NCBI RefSeq assembly: GCF_047971885.1
Contig: NZ_JBKEAE010000154.1
Span: forward strand, 1 to 31,475
Direction: 5' to 3'
From: Tropicimonas sp047971885
GTDB lineage: Bacteria > Pseudomonadota > Alphaproteobacteria > Rhodobacterales > Rhodobacteraceae
Length of the DNA: 31,475 nucleotides
Shown: positions 7,675 to 15,071 of the stretch, piece by piece
Position numbering within the stretch: position 1 is the first letter of the stretch
Layout: every line of letters starts with the position of its first letter
Notes under the pieces: model-generated
What the model was told of the DNA's origin: nothing
The model's input: the letters and a program-made list of their open reading frames with translations, nothing else
Database searches by the model: none
Translations under genes and position numbers: made by a program

Positions 7675-9849
7675 TCAGAATGCCTTGCGCAGCACCAGAC
7701 CGATGGTCCGCGGTTCGGAAACGGAAGCCTCGGTCGGAGGTGGGCCGCCGCTCAGGCTGAGGACGTAGTCGTTGTCAAAGAGATTGTCCGCGTAAATGGC
7801 GATCTCGGCGCCGTTGTCGAAACGCTTGCCGAGTTCCATGTTGAATACGGTGAAGCCTTCGACCTCCAGCGTCGGTTCGTTTTCGATCGATCCGGTGCTG
7901 TAGAAGCTGCTGGTATAGGAGCCGTTGAGCGACCCGAAAAAGCCCGACTCATGTTCGTAGTAGACGCCGAGCCCCGCCGTAAGCCGGGGCGATTCCGGAA
8001 ACTCGTTGCCGTAAGCCGCTTCGGTGAACTTGAGGAATTCGGTATGGAGAAGCCCGACGGACCCAAATATGCTGAGCCCGTTTCCGAAGCTGTACTGCCC
8101 CTCGAATTCGGCGCCGTACATTTCGGACTTGCCGGCATTCTGTGTCTGGGGAAGAAGCGGCAAGGGCCGTGCGACGACAACCTGCTGATCGGTGTATTGC
8201 GAATAGAACAGCGATGCGCCGAACCGCCAGTACCCGTCCGGGTCCTGGATGCGATAGACAATCTCGTAATCCGTCATGAATTCCGGTTTGACCCGTGTCG
8301 GGCCAGCCCCGTCCTGCAGCGCCACGAAACCCGAGCGATAGCCGCGCTGTACGGTGAAGGCGAGCGTCTGATCCGGGCTGAAGGCATAGGTGATGCCGGC
8401 TTTCGGCAGGAATACCGTATCGCTCGTCTCGTCCGACAGCGAGGCGGGTGTCTGGAAGATCTCCCCCTGAATGTCGTCGGAGACATCTTCGCGCAGCAGC
8501 CGCCCGCCGACATTCACGGTCCAGCTGGGTGCAAAGCGCCAGTTCAGGTCGGCGTAGGCCGAGATATGGGTGGTTTCGCTGTCGCGGGTGAAATTCTGGA
8601 TCTCCACGACGCTTGGCCCGGGGTAGGTATAGGTCATCAGGTCTTCGCGCGCCTGCGTGAAGTGCCCGTAGTAGAGCCCGACCACCCCTGAGAAATTCGT
8701 CTCAGCCGAGCCGAAGACAAGCCGGAGATCCTGCGTGAAGTTGTCGTCTGTCCAGTCCGCATCACGGAAATACGCGATATCGTCTGGGGCGTATATGTGG
8801 ATCTTGGAGTCCAGCCAGCTTGAAATGCTGGTCAGTTGCATGTCGCCGCCGAAATCGTAGCTCGCCTCGAAGGCGACATTGCGGTTGTCGGCCTCGCGGA
8901 TTTCCAGCGGATAATCGCTGTCGGCATTGAATTTGCGATCGAAGAAATCGGTGCCGCCCGCCACGCTCTGGCCCGGCCTGTCGTAGGTGTCGCTGTAGGT
9001 CAGTTTCAGCGACAGCCCCGGAAGGTCGGGCGGCAGGAAGAGAAGCTTGGCGCGCAGGTTGCGATATTTGTCCTCGCCGACCTCGTCGAACCCCGAAAAC
9101 GCATAGTCGATCCCGCGCTCGCGTTCGCGATACTCGCCGCTGATGCGTGCGGCCAGAACCCCGTCAACGATCGGACCCGACAGGGCGAAGGCCAGTTCGC
9201 GCCGGTCCTGCGTGCCGGCGATGGCGCGGAAATCTCCCTCGAAATGGAAGGTCGGGTCCCTGGTTTCGACAATGACGGCGCCGGCCAGCGCACCGCGCCC
9301 CTGCAAGGTCGACTGCGGCCCGCGGAATATCTCGACCTGCTCCACATCCCAGAGCCCGCGGGCGCCGCGGCGCATCGTCTCGATGGTCTGCGTGGTGCCG
9401 TCGATGATCATCGAGGTAAGCGGGGCAGTATTGAGCGATTCGGTCACGCCCTCGGCGCTGAGGCCCCGGATGACGAAACCCGCGTTGCCGCTGCCGCCTT
9501 CCAGATAGCGGACGTTGCCAAAAAGCGAATAGGCGTCGCGCAGATCGGTAAGCCCCTGTTCCTCGATCTGATTGCCGTCCAGAACCCCGACGCTTTCGGC
9601 GGTATCGACATAGGCCTGCTGCAGCTTCGTGCCCTGGACGATGATATCGTCCAGAACGGTGGCATCTTCGGGAACACCGGCATCGTCCACAACGGTCGTG
9701 TCGTCCAGAACGGTGGTATCAGAAAGCTCCGCCTCGAACCCTTCATCCTGTGCGACCGCGACAGAGGCCACGAGGGCCAGTGCCAGCCCGGGGCAAACCG
9801 CCGCAAACAGGTCGGGCCGCTGCCCATATCTGAAGAACGCAAAAACCAC
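7675..9849 (-). CDS. TonB-dependent outer-membrane receptor (ferric siderophore type)
   Basis: The frame is open from 9987. The GTG at 9849, preceded by a GGGGGG stretch, gives a 724-aa protein with a signal peptide (FAAVCPGLALALVASVAVA|QDE), and I prefer it. After the signal comes an unusual series 'DTTVLDDTTVVDD..DATVLDDIIVQG', whose last element is the likely TonB box. The plug follows ('LRDAYSLFGNVRYLEGG', 'FVIRGLSAEGV', 'VEIFRGPQSTLQGRGALAGAVIVETRDP'). Then comes a ~580-residue beta-barrel with the TonB receptor C-terminal pattern ('NMELGKRF', 'IYADNLFDNDY', terminal 'RKAF'). It imports a ferric chelate across the outer membrane using TonB energy. Divergence from a full siderophore ABC operon supports this role; the ligand cannot be predicted. 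Confidence 0.9.
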   Translation of the reverse strand: MVFAFFRYGQRPDLFAAVCPGLALALVASVAVAQDEGFEAELSDTTVLDDTTVVDDAGVPEDATVLDDIIVQGTKLQQAYVDTAESVGVLDGNQIEEQGLTDLRDAYSLFGNVRYLEGGSGNAGFVIRGLSAEGVTESLNTAPLTSMIIDGTTQTIETMRRGARGLWDVEQVEIFRGPQSTLQGRGALAGAVIVETRDPTFHFEGDFRAIAGTQDRRELAFALSGPIVDGVLAARISGEYRERERGIDYAFSGFDEVGEDKYRNLRAKLLFLPPDLPGLSLKLTYSDTYDRPGQSVAGGTDFFDRKFNADSDYPLEIREADNRNVAFEASYDFGGDMQLTSISSWLDSKIHIYAPDDIAYFRDADWTDDNFTQDLRLVFGSAETNFSGVVGLYYGHFTQAREDLMTYTYPGPSVVEIQNFTRDSETTHISAYADLNWRFAPSWTVNVGGRLLREDVSDDIQGEIFQTPASLSDETSDTVFLPKAGITYAFSPDQTLAFTVQRGYRSGFVALQDGAGPTRVKPEFMTDYEIVYRIQDPDGYWRFGASLFYSQYTDQQVVVARPLPLLPQTQNAGKSEMYGAEFEGQYSFGNGLSIFGSVGLLHTEFLKFTEAAYGNEFPESPRLTAGLGVYYEHESGFFGSLNGSYTSSFYSTGSIENEPTLEVEGFTVFNMELGKRFDNGAEIAIYADNLFDNDYVLSLSGGPPPTEASVSEPRTIGLVLRKAF

Positions 9850-10262
9850 CCACGTACCCCCCGGCTCGCTGGAGCGCGTCAAACTCGACACTCTCTGGAT
9901 GAATTGCGGGCTCGGCGATCTGGATGCCGGGAGCTGGCCGACGGACAAGGTAAACAAATATTTACGATTTGCAGGCATATGCATCACAGGATGTCAAGAG
10001 ACTGATTTAAAAAGACTTTCCTGTCCGGCCGGCATTTTCCGGCGGATCGGTCGGAAAAAGCCGGAGGGCCACCTTGCGGTTTCACCGGCGCCGGGCTGTG
10101 GTCGGGAAAAAGGGCGCGCAGCAATCCGGCATGCGGTACCTGGGCCGTTTGGACGTCTGGACTTCACCGGCCGAACACAGCATCTTGCGCCGGACCTACC
10201 GAGTGCAGGGCGCATGCGCAGCCCGGGCCGGCAGGATATCCAGCATCTCGTGAGGAGCAGAA
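9850..10262. promoter_or_regulatory. Divergent promoter region between TonB receptor and siderophore ABC operon
   Basis: These 413 bp separate the two divergent iron-uptake units. On the minus strand a TTGACA-like -35 (9997-9992) sits upstream of a palindrome at 9950-9965. The half facing the plus-strand operon (10006-10262) shows no convincing gene, only a 40-codon frame with no ribosome site. An iron-responsive regulator would be expected here, but I see no canonical Fur, Irr or RirA box. Confidence 0.5.
9950..9965. promoter_or_regulatory. Palindromic operator candidate at the TonB receptor promoter
   Basis: gtaaacaaatatttac is an imperfect palindrome (GTAAA..TTTAC). A TTGACA-like hexamer on the minus strand at 9997-9992 would put the transcription start near 9962, inside the palindrome. 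This is a typical repressor position and makes the ATG codons at 9978-9987 unlikely starts. Which regulator binds is unknown. Confidence 0.35.
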
Positions 10263-11279
10263 ATGCCAGAGGTTTCCGCGATTCTGCGGGCGGGTCACGT
10301 GCCGGTTTTTGCGGCGGTCGAGGAGATCGCTTACCGCAACGGAGTGGCCGTGGCGCGCGACAACTCCCGTCTGACGGTCACGTCCCCGCTCGGGTCTGTG
10401 CATTTTACCGCAGAAGGACAGGCAACGCATCTGAGATTCGAGGCTATCACGCCCGCCGATCTGCAGGTGCTCAGAGACAGATATGCCGAACGTTTCGAGC
10501 AACTCGGCGTGACGAACCTGCTCGACTGGCAGGCCGGATCGGCAGGCGTGCCACTCAACCAGATGCTGGCGAGGGTCGTGCGTTGCGAACGTATCTCGCC
10601 GAATTTCGCCCGCCTTCGGCTGGAGGGGGATTTCTCTGCTTTCGCGCAGCCGGGTGCCGGGCTGCATTTCCGGCTGCTGTTCAGCCGGGTTGGTGCCGAA
10701 TGGCCATATCTGGATGCCAGCGGCATCATGCAATGGCCGAACGGGATCGGCGACTGGCACCGCCCGCCCTATACGGTGCGTGCCCTGGACCCCGCGGCGC
10801 AGTGGATGGATGTGGATATCGTTGTGCATCCCGGCGGGCGCGTTACCGACTGGTGCGGGACGGTTGCGCCGGGCAACGAGATTGCCCTGCACGGGCCTGG
10901 CGGAAACAGGCAGCCGAAAGCGGGCTGGCTCGGCCTTGCCGGCGACGAGACAGCGCTGCCGGTCATCCTGCGGATGGTGGAGAATGCGCCCGCCGGTACG
11001 GCCGGGCACGCCATTGTCTGGCTGCGTGATCTGGCGGATGCGCAGCCGGTCGAAACCGCGTCGGCCATTCGCATGGAATGGCGCGCGGCTGAGATCCTGC
11101 AGGATCCGGTGCTGCTTCTGGCGGAATTTCATCCGCCTGCGGCCGATCGCCACCTGTTTTTCGCCGGCGAGCGCGAACTGGCCGGACGGGCACGTCAGTG
11201 GTTCAGGGAGAATGGGTATTCCGGGGGCGAAGCCAAGGCCGCCGCCTACTGGACCGATGGATGGGTACCCCCGTGGTGA
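10263..11279 (+). CDS. DUF2218-fused siderophore-interacting protein (ferric-siderophore reductase)
   Basis: 338 aa, with GAGGAG 8 nt before the ATG. Residues ~1-95 resemble DUF2218 ('SPLGSVHFTAEGQATHLRFEA' pattern ending 'ERFEQLG...LLDWQ'). Residues ~100-230 are a flavin-binding siderophore-interacting domain: 'RPPYTVRALD' for FAD contact, then 'VDIVVHPGGRVTDWCGTVAPG' and 'LHGPGG'. The rest is the C-terminal NAD(P)H-side SIP domain with 'LFFAGERELAGRARQWFREN' and a 'YWTDG' end. The family (ViuB, YqjH) reduces Fe3+ in imported siderophores in the cytoplasm, freeing Fe2+. It is the first gene of the operon. It ends 37 bp before the binding-protein start. Confidence 0.88.
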   Translation: MPEVSAILRAGHVPVFAAVEEIAYRNGVAVARDNSRLTVTSPLGSVHFTAEGQATHLRFEAITPADLQVLRDRYAERFEQLGVTNLLDWQAGSAGVPLNQMLARVVRCERISPNFARLRLEGDFSAFAQPGAGLHFRLLFSRVGAEWPYLDASGIMQWPNGIGDWHRPPYTVRALDPAAQWMDVDIVVHPGGRVTDWCGTVAPGNEIALHGPGGNRQPKAGWLGLAGDETALPVILRMVENAPAGTAGHAIVWLRDLADAQPVETASAIRMEWRAAEILQDPVLLLAEFHPPAADRHLFFAGERELAGRARQWFRENGYSGGEAKAAAYWTDGWVPPW

Positions 11280-11316
11280 GTGCACGACGATGGAATTGCG
11301 GCAAGGGAACGGACGA

Positions 11317-12246
11317 ATGTTACAACGGATCTTGACGATCGCCCTTGTGGTGATCGGCATGGCGGCTCCTGCCATCGCCTGTGACGGGCGATTGATGGAG
11401 CAGGATACCGTCTATGGCGCGCCACTTTGCCTGCCCCCGGCACCAAAGCGCGTGATTGTTCTCGACCCCGGTTTCAGCCTCGGGATAGGGCTTGACGCGG
11501 GCCTGCCGGTCGTCGGCGCACCACTGGAGCGGATGGGCGACGCCGATCTGCGCGCGCGGGCCGAGGCTGCGGGCGTGACCTCGCTGGGTTTCGTCACCGA
11601 ACCGAGCCTTGAGGCGCTGGTGGCATTGCAGCCCGATCTGATCGTCGGCTTCATGGGCGACCGTGCCCTGGCCGAGATCTATTACCCCATGCTCTCGGCA
11701 CTGGCGCCAACGCTGCTCGACATTTCCGGCGACTGGCGCGCATTCTATCACCTGCTGGCCGGCTTCACCGGCCGCGAGGCGGAAGTCGGGGCGCTTTTTG
11801 CCGGCTATGACGCACGGCTGGCCGATATCCGCGCGCGCATGCCGCAGGACCGGACGGTTTCCGTGCTGCGCATCACCTCGTGGGATTTTCAGGTCTATAC
11901 CGATGCGCCCGGCACCTACGCGCCCTTCGCGATCCTTGCCGAGGCGGGCGTGCGCCGCAGCACCTATGAAACCGACGACCAGGTCGCGCTCAAGCGACCG
12001 GACTGGGAGGAGCTGGCGGCGCTCGACGGCGATATCCTGCTCTATATCATCGGCGGCACCAACGATTCCGGCAGCGACGGACGCCATGAGGAGGTCCTGG
12101 GCAATCCGCTGTTTCAGATGCTGCCCGCGGTGCGGGCCGGCCGGGTTCATCGGCTCGATCCGGGCATCTGGATGGAATTCAACGGTCTCGGCTCCGCCGG
12201 CAAGGTGTTCGACGATATCGAACGCTACATCCTCGGGGCGCCGTGA
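11317..12246 (+). CDS. Iron-siderophore ABC transporter, periplasmic substrate-binding protein
   Basis: 309 aa from the ATG at 11317 (AGGGA upstream); an in-frame ATG at 11290 lacks a good ribosome site. The signal peptide is MLQRILTIALVVIGMAAPAIA, followed by Cys-Asp. 'PKRVIVLDPGFSLGIGLDAGLPVVGAP' and 'LEALVALQPDLIVGF' are the first lobe of a cluster-III (FepB/FhuD/BtuF-like) binding protein. The second lobe carries 'SVLRITSWDFQVYTDAPGT' and 'VRAGRVHRLDPGIWMEFNG'. It should capture the ferric siderophore in the periplasm and hand it to the two permeases directly downstream. Its stop overlaps the next start (GTGA), implying translational coupling. Confidence 0.92.
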   Translation: MLQRILTIALVVIGMAAPAIACDGRLMEQDTVYGAPLCLPPAPKRVIVLDPGFSLGIGLDAGLPVVGAPLERMGDADLRARAEAAGVTSLGFVTEPSLEALVALQPDLIVGFMGDRALAEIYYPMLSALAPTLLDISGDWRAFYHLLAGFTGREAEVGALFAGYDARLADIRARMPQDRTVSVLRITSWDFQVYTDAPGTYAPFAILAEAGVRRSTYETDDQVALKRPDWEELAALDGDILLYIIGGTNDSGSDGRHEEVLGNPLFQMLPAVRAGRVHRLDPGIWMEFNGLGSAGKVFDDIERYILGAP

Positions 12247-13247
12247 GGCGGGGGGGCGTTGCGCCACTGCCGCTCGGCCTCGGCCTGCTGGTCGCGATCA
12301 CGGCCCTGTCGCTGTGGTCGATGGGGGTGGGCGCGGCGCCGATCCCGGCCGCGCGGCTGATCGAGGCATTGGCGGACCCGGGCGGGCAATCGCGCGAGAC
12401 GCTGATCGTCTGGACGGTGCGGCTGCCGCGCCTGCTGGCGGCATTGCTGGCCGGGGCGGCGCTGGCCGGGGCGGGGACGATCATGCAGGCAGTCACCGGC
12501 AACCCGCTGGCCGATCCGGGGTTGCTGGGTGTCAATGCCGGTGCGGCTTTTGCTGTGGTGCTGGTGCTGGTACTTACCGGCACGATCTCCGGCCATGTGC
12601 TGGTCTGGGCGGCCTTCGCCGGGGCCTTGCTCGCGGCGACGGCTGTCTACGGGCTCGGCGCGGCGGGGCGTTCGGGTCCGACGCCGCTCAAGCTGATACT
12701 GGCCGGTGTGGTCGTCGGCACCTTCCTCGGCGCGATCACCATGTCGCTGCTGATCCTCGACGCGCAAACCTTCGATCAGGCCCGGCTCTGGACCGCCGGG
12801 TCGCTCAAGGGGCGCGGCATGGAGAGTATACTGCCCGTTCTGCCCTATTTTTCCGCCGGGCTTATCTGTGCGCTTCTGCTGCGCGATCAGTTCACCACGC
12901 TCAGCCTGGGCGAGGCGGCGGCGCGCGGTATCGGGCAGAACCCGGCACTCTGGCGGGCGATCTCGGCGCTGGTGGTCGTGCTGCTGGCGGGCAGCGCGGT
13001 TGCGGTGGCCGGACCGGTGGGATTTGTCGGGCTGGTGGTGCCGCACATGATCCGCCTGACGGTGGGCGCCGATTATGGCCGCATCCTGCCGCTGGCAATC
13101 CCGGCCGGCGCGCTGCTGACCCTGCTTGCCGATACGGCGCCGCGCGCGCTGTGGGGCAACGATGTGCCGCTTGGCGTGACGCTGGGGCTGGTTGGAGCGC
13201 CGGTCTTCCTCTGGCTGGCCCGGCGCCGGGCGGGGCGTCCGGCATGA
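12243..13247 (+). CDS. FecCD-family iron-siderophore ABC permease, subunit 1
   Basis: 334 aa beginning at the GTG that overlaps the previous stop. It has about nine to ten hydrophobic membrane helices and the FecCD landmarks 'RLPRLLAALLAGAALAGAG', 'GNPLADPGLLGVNAGAA', 'LWTAGSL' and 'GPVGFVGLVVPHMIR' (the cytoplasmic coupling region contacting the ATPase), with 'LGVTLGLVGAPVFLWL' near the end. It forms the inner-membrane channel with the next gene product. High Ala/Leu/Gly content and start/stop overlap on both sides match an operon with coupled translation. Confidence 0.93.
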   Translation: MRRGGVAPLPLGLGLLVAITALSLWSMGVGAAPIPAARLIEALADPGGQSRETLIVWTVRLPRLLAALLAGAALAGAGTIMQAVTGNPLADPGLLGVNAGAAFAVVLVLVLTGTISGHVLVWAAFAGALLAATAVYGLGAAGRSGPTPLKLILAGVVVGTFLGAITMSLLILDAQTFDQARLWTAGSLKGRGMESILPVLPYFSAGLICALLLRDQFTTLSLGEAAARGIGQNPALWRAISALVVVLLAGSAVAVAGPVGFVGLVVPHMIRLTVGADYGRILPLAIPAGALLTLLADTAPRALWGNDVPLGVTLGLVGAPVFLWLARRRAGRPA

Positions 13248-14224
13248 GCCAGCGCTTCGCTCTGCTTGTCCTGTCGCTGGCTGTCGCCTCGCTGCTGGCG
13301 CTGACCACCGGCGAGGTTGCGCTGACACCCGCCGAGTTGATGCGCGCGCTGACTGCGCCCGACGGGATGCAGGGACCGGCGCAGACCATCCTGTGGTCCC
13401 TGCGCCTGCCCAGGCTGGCAATGGCGATCCTGGTCGGGGCGGCGCTTGCGGTGGCCGGCGCGGTGGCACAGGCCATCATGCGCAACCCGCTGGCCGAGCC
13501 CGGCATCCTCGGCATCAACGCCGGGGCGGCGCTGATGGCGGTTCTGGTGATCGTCCAGTGGCAGAACGTGCCGGCGAGCCATCTGCCCTGGCTGAGCTTT
13601 CTCGGTGCGGTGGCGATGTCCGCCGCGATCTGGCTGCTGGCATGGCAGGATGGCACCTCGACGCTGCGCTTCATTCTGGTGGGCGTGGGGCTGAGCGCGC
13701 TGGCCGGCTCGGCCGCGACATTCGTTGCGACATTCGGCGATATGGTGCTGATGCAGCGGGCGATGCTGTGGATGGCGGGCAGCCTTCAGGACAGCCGCTG
13801 GATCAAGGTCGAGATCCTTGCGCTGTGGCTGATCGTGCCCCTGGCGCTGATCTGGCTCAATGCGCGCGAACTCGACCTGATCGGTTTCGACGAAAGCGTT
13901 GCACGCGGTCTTGGACAGCGCGTCGACCTGACCCGCGGAATGATGGTGCTGGCCATCGCCGCCATCTCGGGCGCAGCGGTGGCGGCGGCGGGGCTGATCG
14001 GCTTTGTCGGCCTGGTGGCGCCGCATATGGCCCGCCGGCTGGTCGGGCATCGCCACAAGGTCCTGCTGCCCGGTGCCGCCCTGATCGGCGCGTTGATGGT
14101 TGTGGCCGCCGATATTGTTGCGCGCAGTGTGATCGCGCCGGCACAACTTCCCGTTGGGGTGACGACGGCCGCTATTGGAGCGCCGTTCTTCGGCTGGCTA
14201 TTGTGGAAGAAACGCAATGAATGA
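13244..14224 (+). CDS. FecCD-family iron-siderophore ABC permease, subunit 2
   Basis: 326 aa from the ATG at 13244, which overlaps the upstream stop (ATGA). The frame is open much further upstream, but that part is an out-of-frame reading of the previous genes. Landmarks parallel those of subunit 1: 'RLPRLAMAILVGAALAVAGAVAQ', 'NPLAEPGILGINAGAA', 'MLWMAGSLQ', 'GFVGLVAPHMARRLVGHRHK' and 'LPVGVTTAAIGAPFFGWLL'. The two subunits are distinct paralogues, as in FepD/FepG, forming a heterodimeric channel. The last codons overlap the ATPase start by 8 nt. Confidence 0.93.
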   Translation: MSQRFALLVLSLAVASLLALTTGEVALTPAELMRALTAPDGMQGPAQTILWSLRLPRLAMAILVGAALAVAGAVAQAIMRNPLAEPGILGINAGAALMAVLVIVQWQNVPASHLPWLSFLGAVAMSAAIWLLAWQDGTSTLRFILVGVGLSALAGSAATFVATFGDMVLMQRAMLWMAGSLQDSRWIKVEILALWLIVPLALIWLNARELDLIGFDESVARGLGQRVDLTRGMMVLAIAAISGAAVAAAGLIGFVGLVAPHMARRLVGHRHKVLLPGAALIGALMVVAADIVARSVIAPAQLPVGVTTAAIGAPFFGWLLWKKRNE

Positions 14225-15050
14225 CACCGGGTTGCGCATTTGCGGAGTCACCGCCGGCTATGGGCGCGCGCCGGTGTTGCAGGGGGTCGATCTTGCCGTT
14301 CCCCCGGCAAGGTTCACCGCGCTGATCGGGCCGAACGGCTGCGGAAAATCGACCATGTTGCGCGTACTTGCCGGTCAGATCCGATGCACCCGCGGGCGGG
14401 TGACCCTGGACGGAGCCGATATCGCCCGCCAGCCTGCCAGGGCGCTGGCCCGCCGAATCGGCATCCTGGCCCAGAGCGCCGAGGCGCCCGAGGGGCTGAC
14501 GGTTGGCGAACTGGTCCGGCAGGGCCGCTATCCGCACCGCAGCCTCCTTGGCGGCTGGCGCGAGGCCGATACGCTGGCGGTCGAGGAGGCGCTGGCGCTG
14601 ACCGGCATCTCGCACCTGCGCCATCGCCGGCTCGACACGCTTTCGGGCGGACAACGCCAGCGCGCCTGGATCGCGATGACGCTGGCCCAGCAAAGCGGCA
14701 TCCTGCTGCTTGACGAGCCGACGACCTTTCTCGACCTGGCGCATCAGATCGAGGTCCTGTCGCTCGTGCGCCGCCTCGTGCGCGAACGGCAGACCACGGT
14801 GGTTGCGGTCCTGCACGACCTCAATCAGGCAGCGCGCCATGCCGATCACATGGTGATGCTCAAGGCCGGCACGATCCGCACCGGCGGCGACCCGGCCACG
14901 GTTCTGACCGGCAACGCGGTTCGCGATGTCTTCGGCGTGGAAACGGTTGTCATCGCTGATCCCGAGGCCGGCACGCCGATGTGCATTCCACGCCGCGATC
15001 CGGCAATCGAAATGTCGCGCGACATGTCAGACGGGGCGCCACATGCGTGA
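14217..15050 (+). CDS. Iron-siderophore ABC transporter ATP-binding protein (FepC type)
   Basis: 277 aa from the ATG at 14217; in-frame codons upstream belong to the preceding permease region. It has all the nucleotide-binding motifs: Walker A GPNGCGKST (38-46), the Q-loop region 'ILAQSAEAPEGLTV', signature LSGGQ (142-146), Walker B ILLLDE (162-167) and the switch His200 in 'AVLHDLNQA'. Its order after two FecCD permeases identifies it as the energising subunit of siderophore import. It is the last gene of the operon and converges on the gamma-glutamyltransferase gene 21 bp away. Confidence 0.95.
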   Translation: MNDTGLRICGVTAGYGRAPVLQGVDLAVPPARFTALIGPNGCGKSTMLRVLAGQIRCTRGRVTLDGADIARQPARALARRIGILAQSAEAPEGLTVGELVRQGRYPHRSLLGGWREADTLAVEEALALTGISHLRHRRLDTLSGGQRQRAWIAMTLAQQSGILLLDEPTTFLDLAHQIEVLSLVRRLVRERQTTVVAVLHDLNQAARHADHMVMLKAGTIRTGGDPATVLTGNAVRDVFGVETVVIADPEAGTPMCIPRRDPAIEMSRDMSDGAPHA

Positions 15051-15059
15051 ACGCCCCGT
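15031..15059. terminator. Hairpin between the convergent FepC-type and ggt genes
   Basis: acggggcg (15031-15038) and cgccccgt (15052-15059) form a perfect 8-bp stem with a 13-nt loop spanning the end of the ATPase gene, in a 21-bp convergent gap. It could act as a bidirectional terminator. It has only short flanking A/T and overlaps coding sequence. Confidence 0.4.
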
Positions 15060-15071
15060 TCCTGTGCAGGG

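Noticed and set aside
10131..10253. 40-codon plus-strand frame upstream of the siderophore reductase gene
   Set aside because: No ribosome site, no recognisable sequence; more likely part of the promoter and leader.
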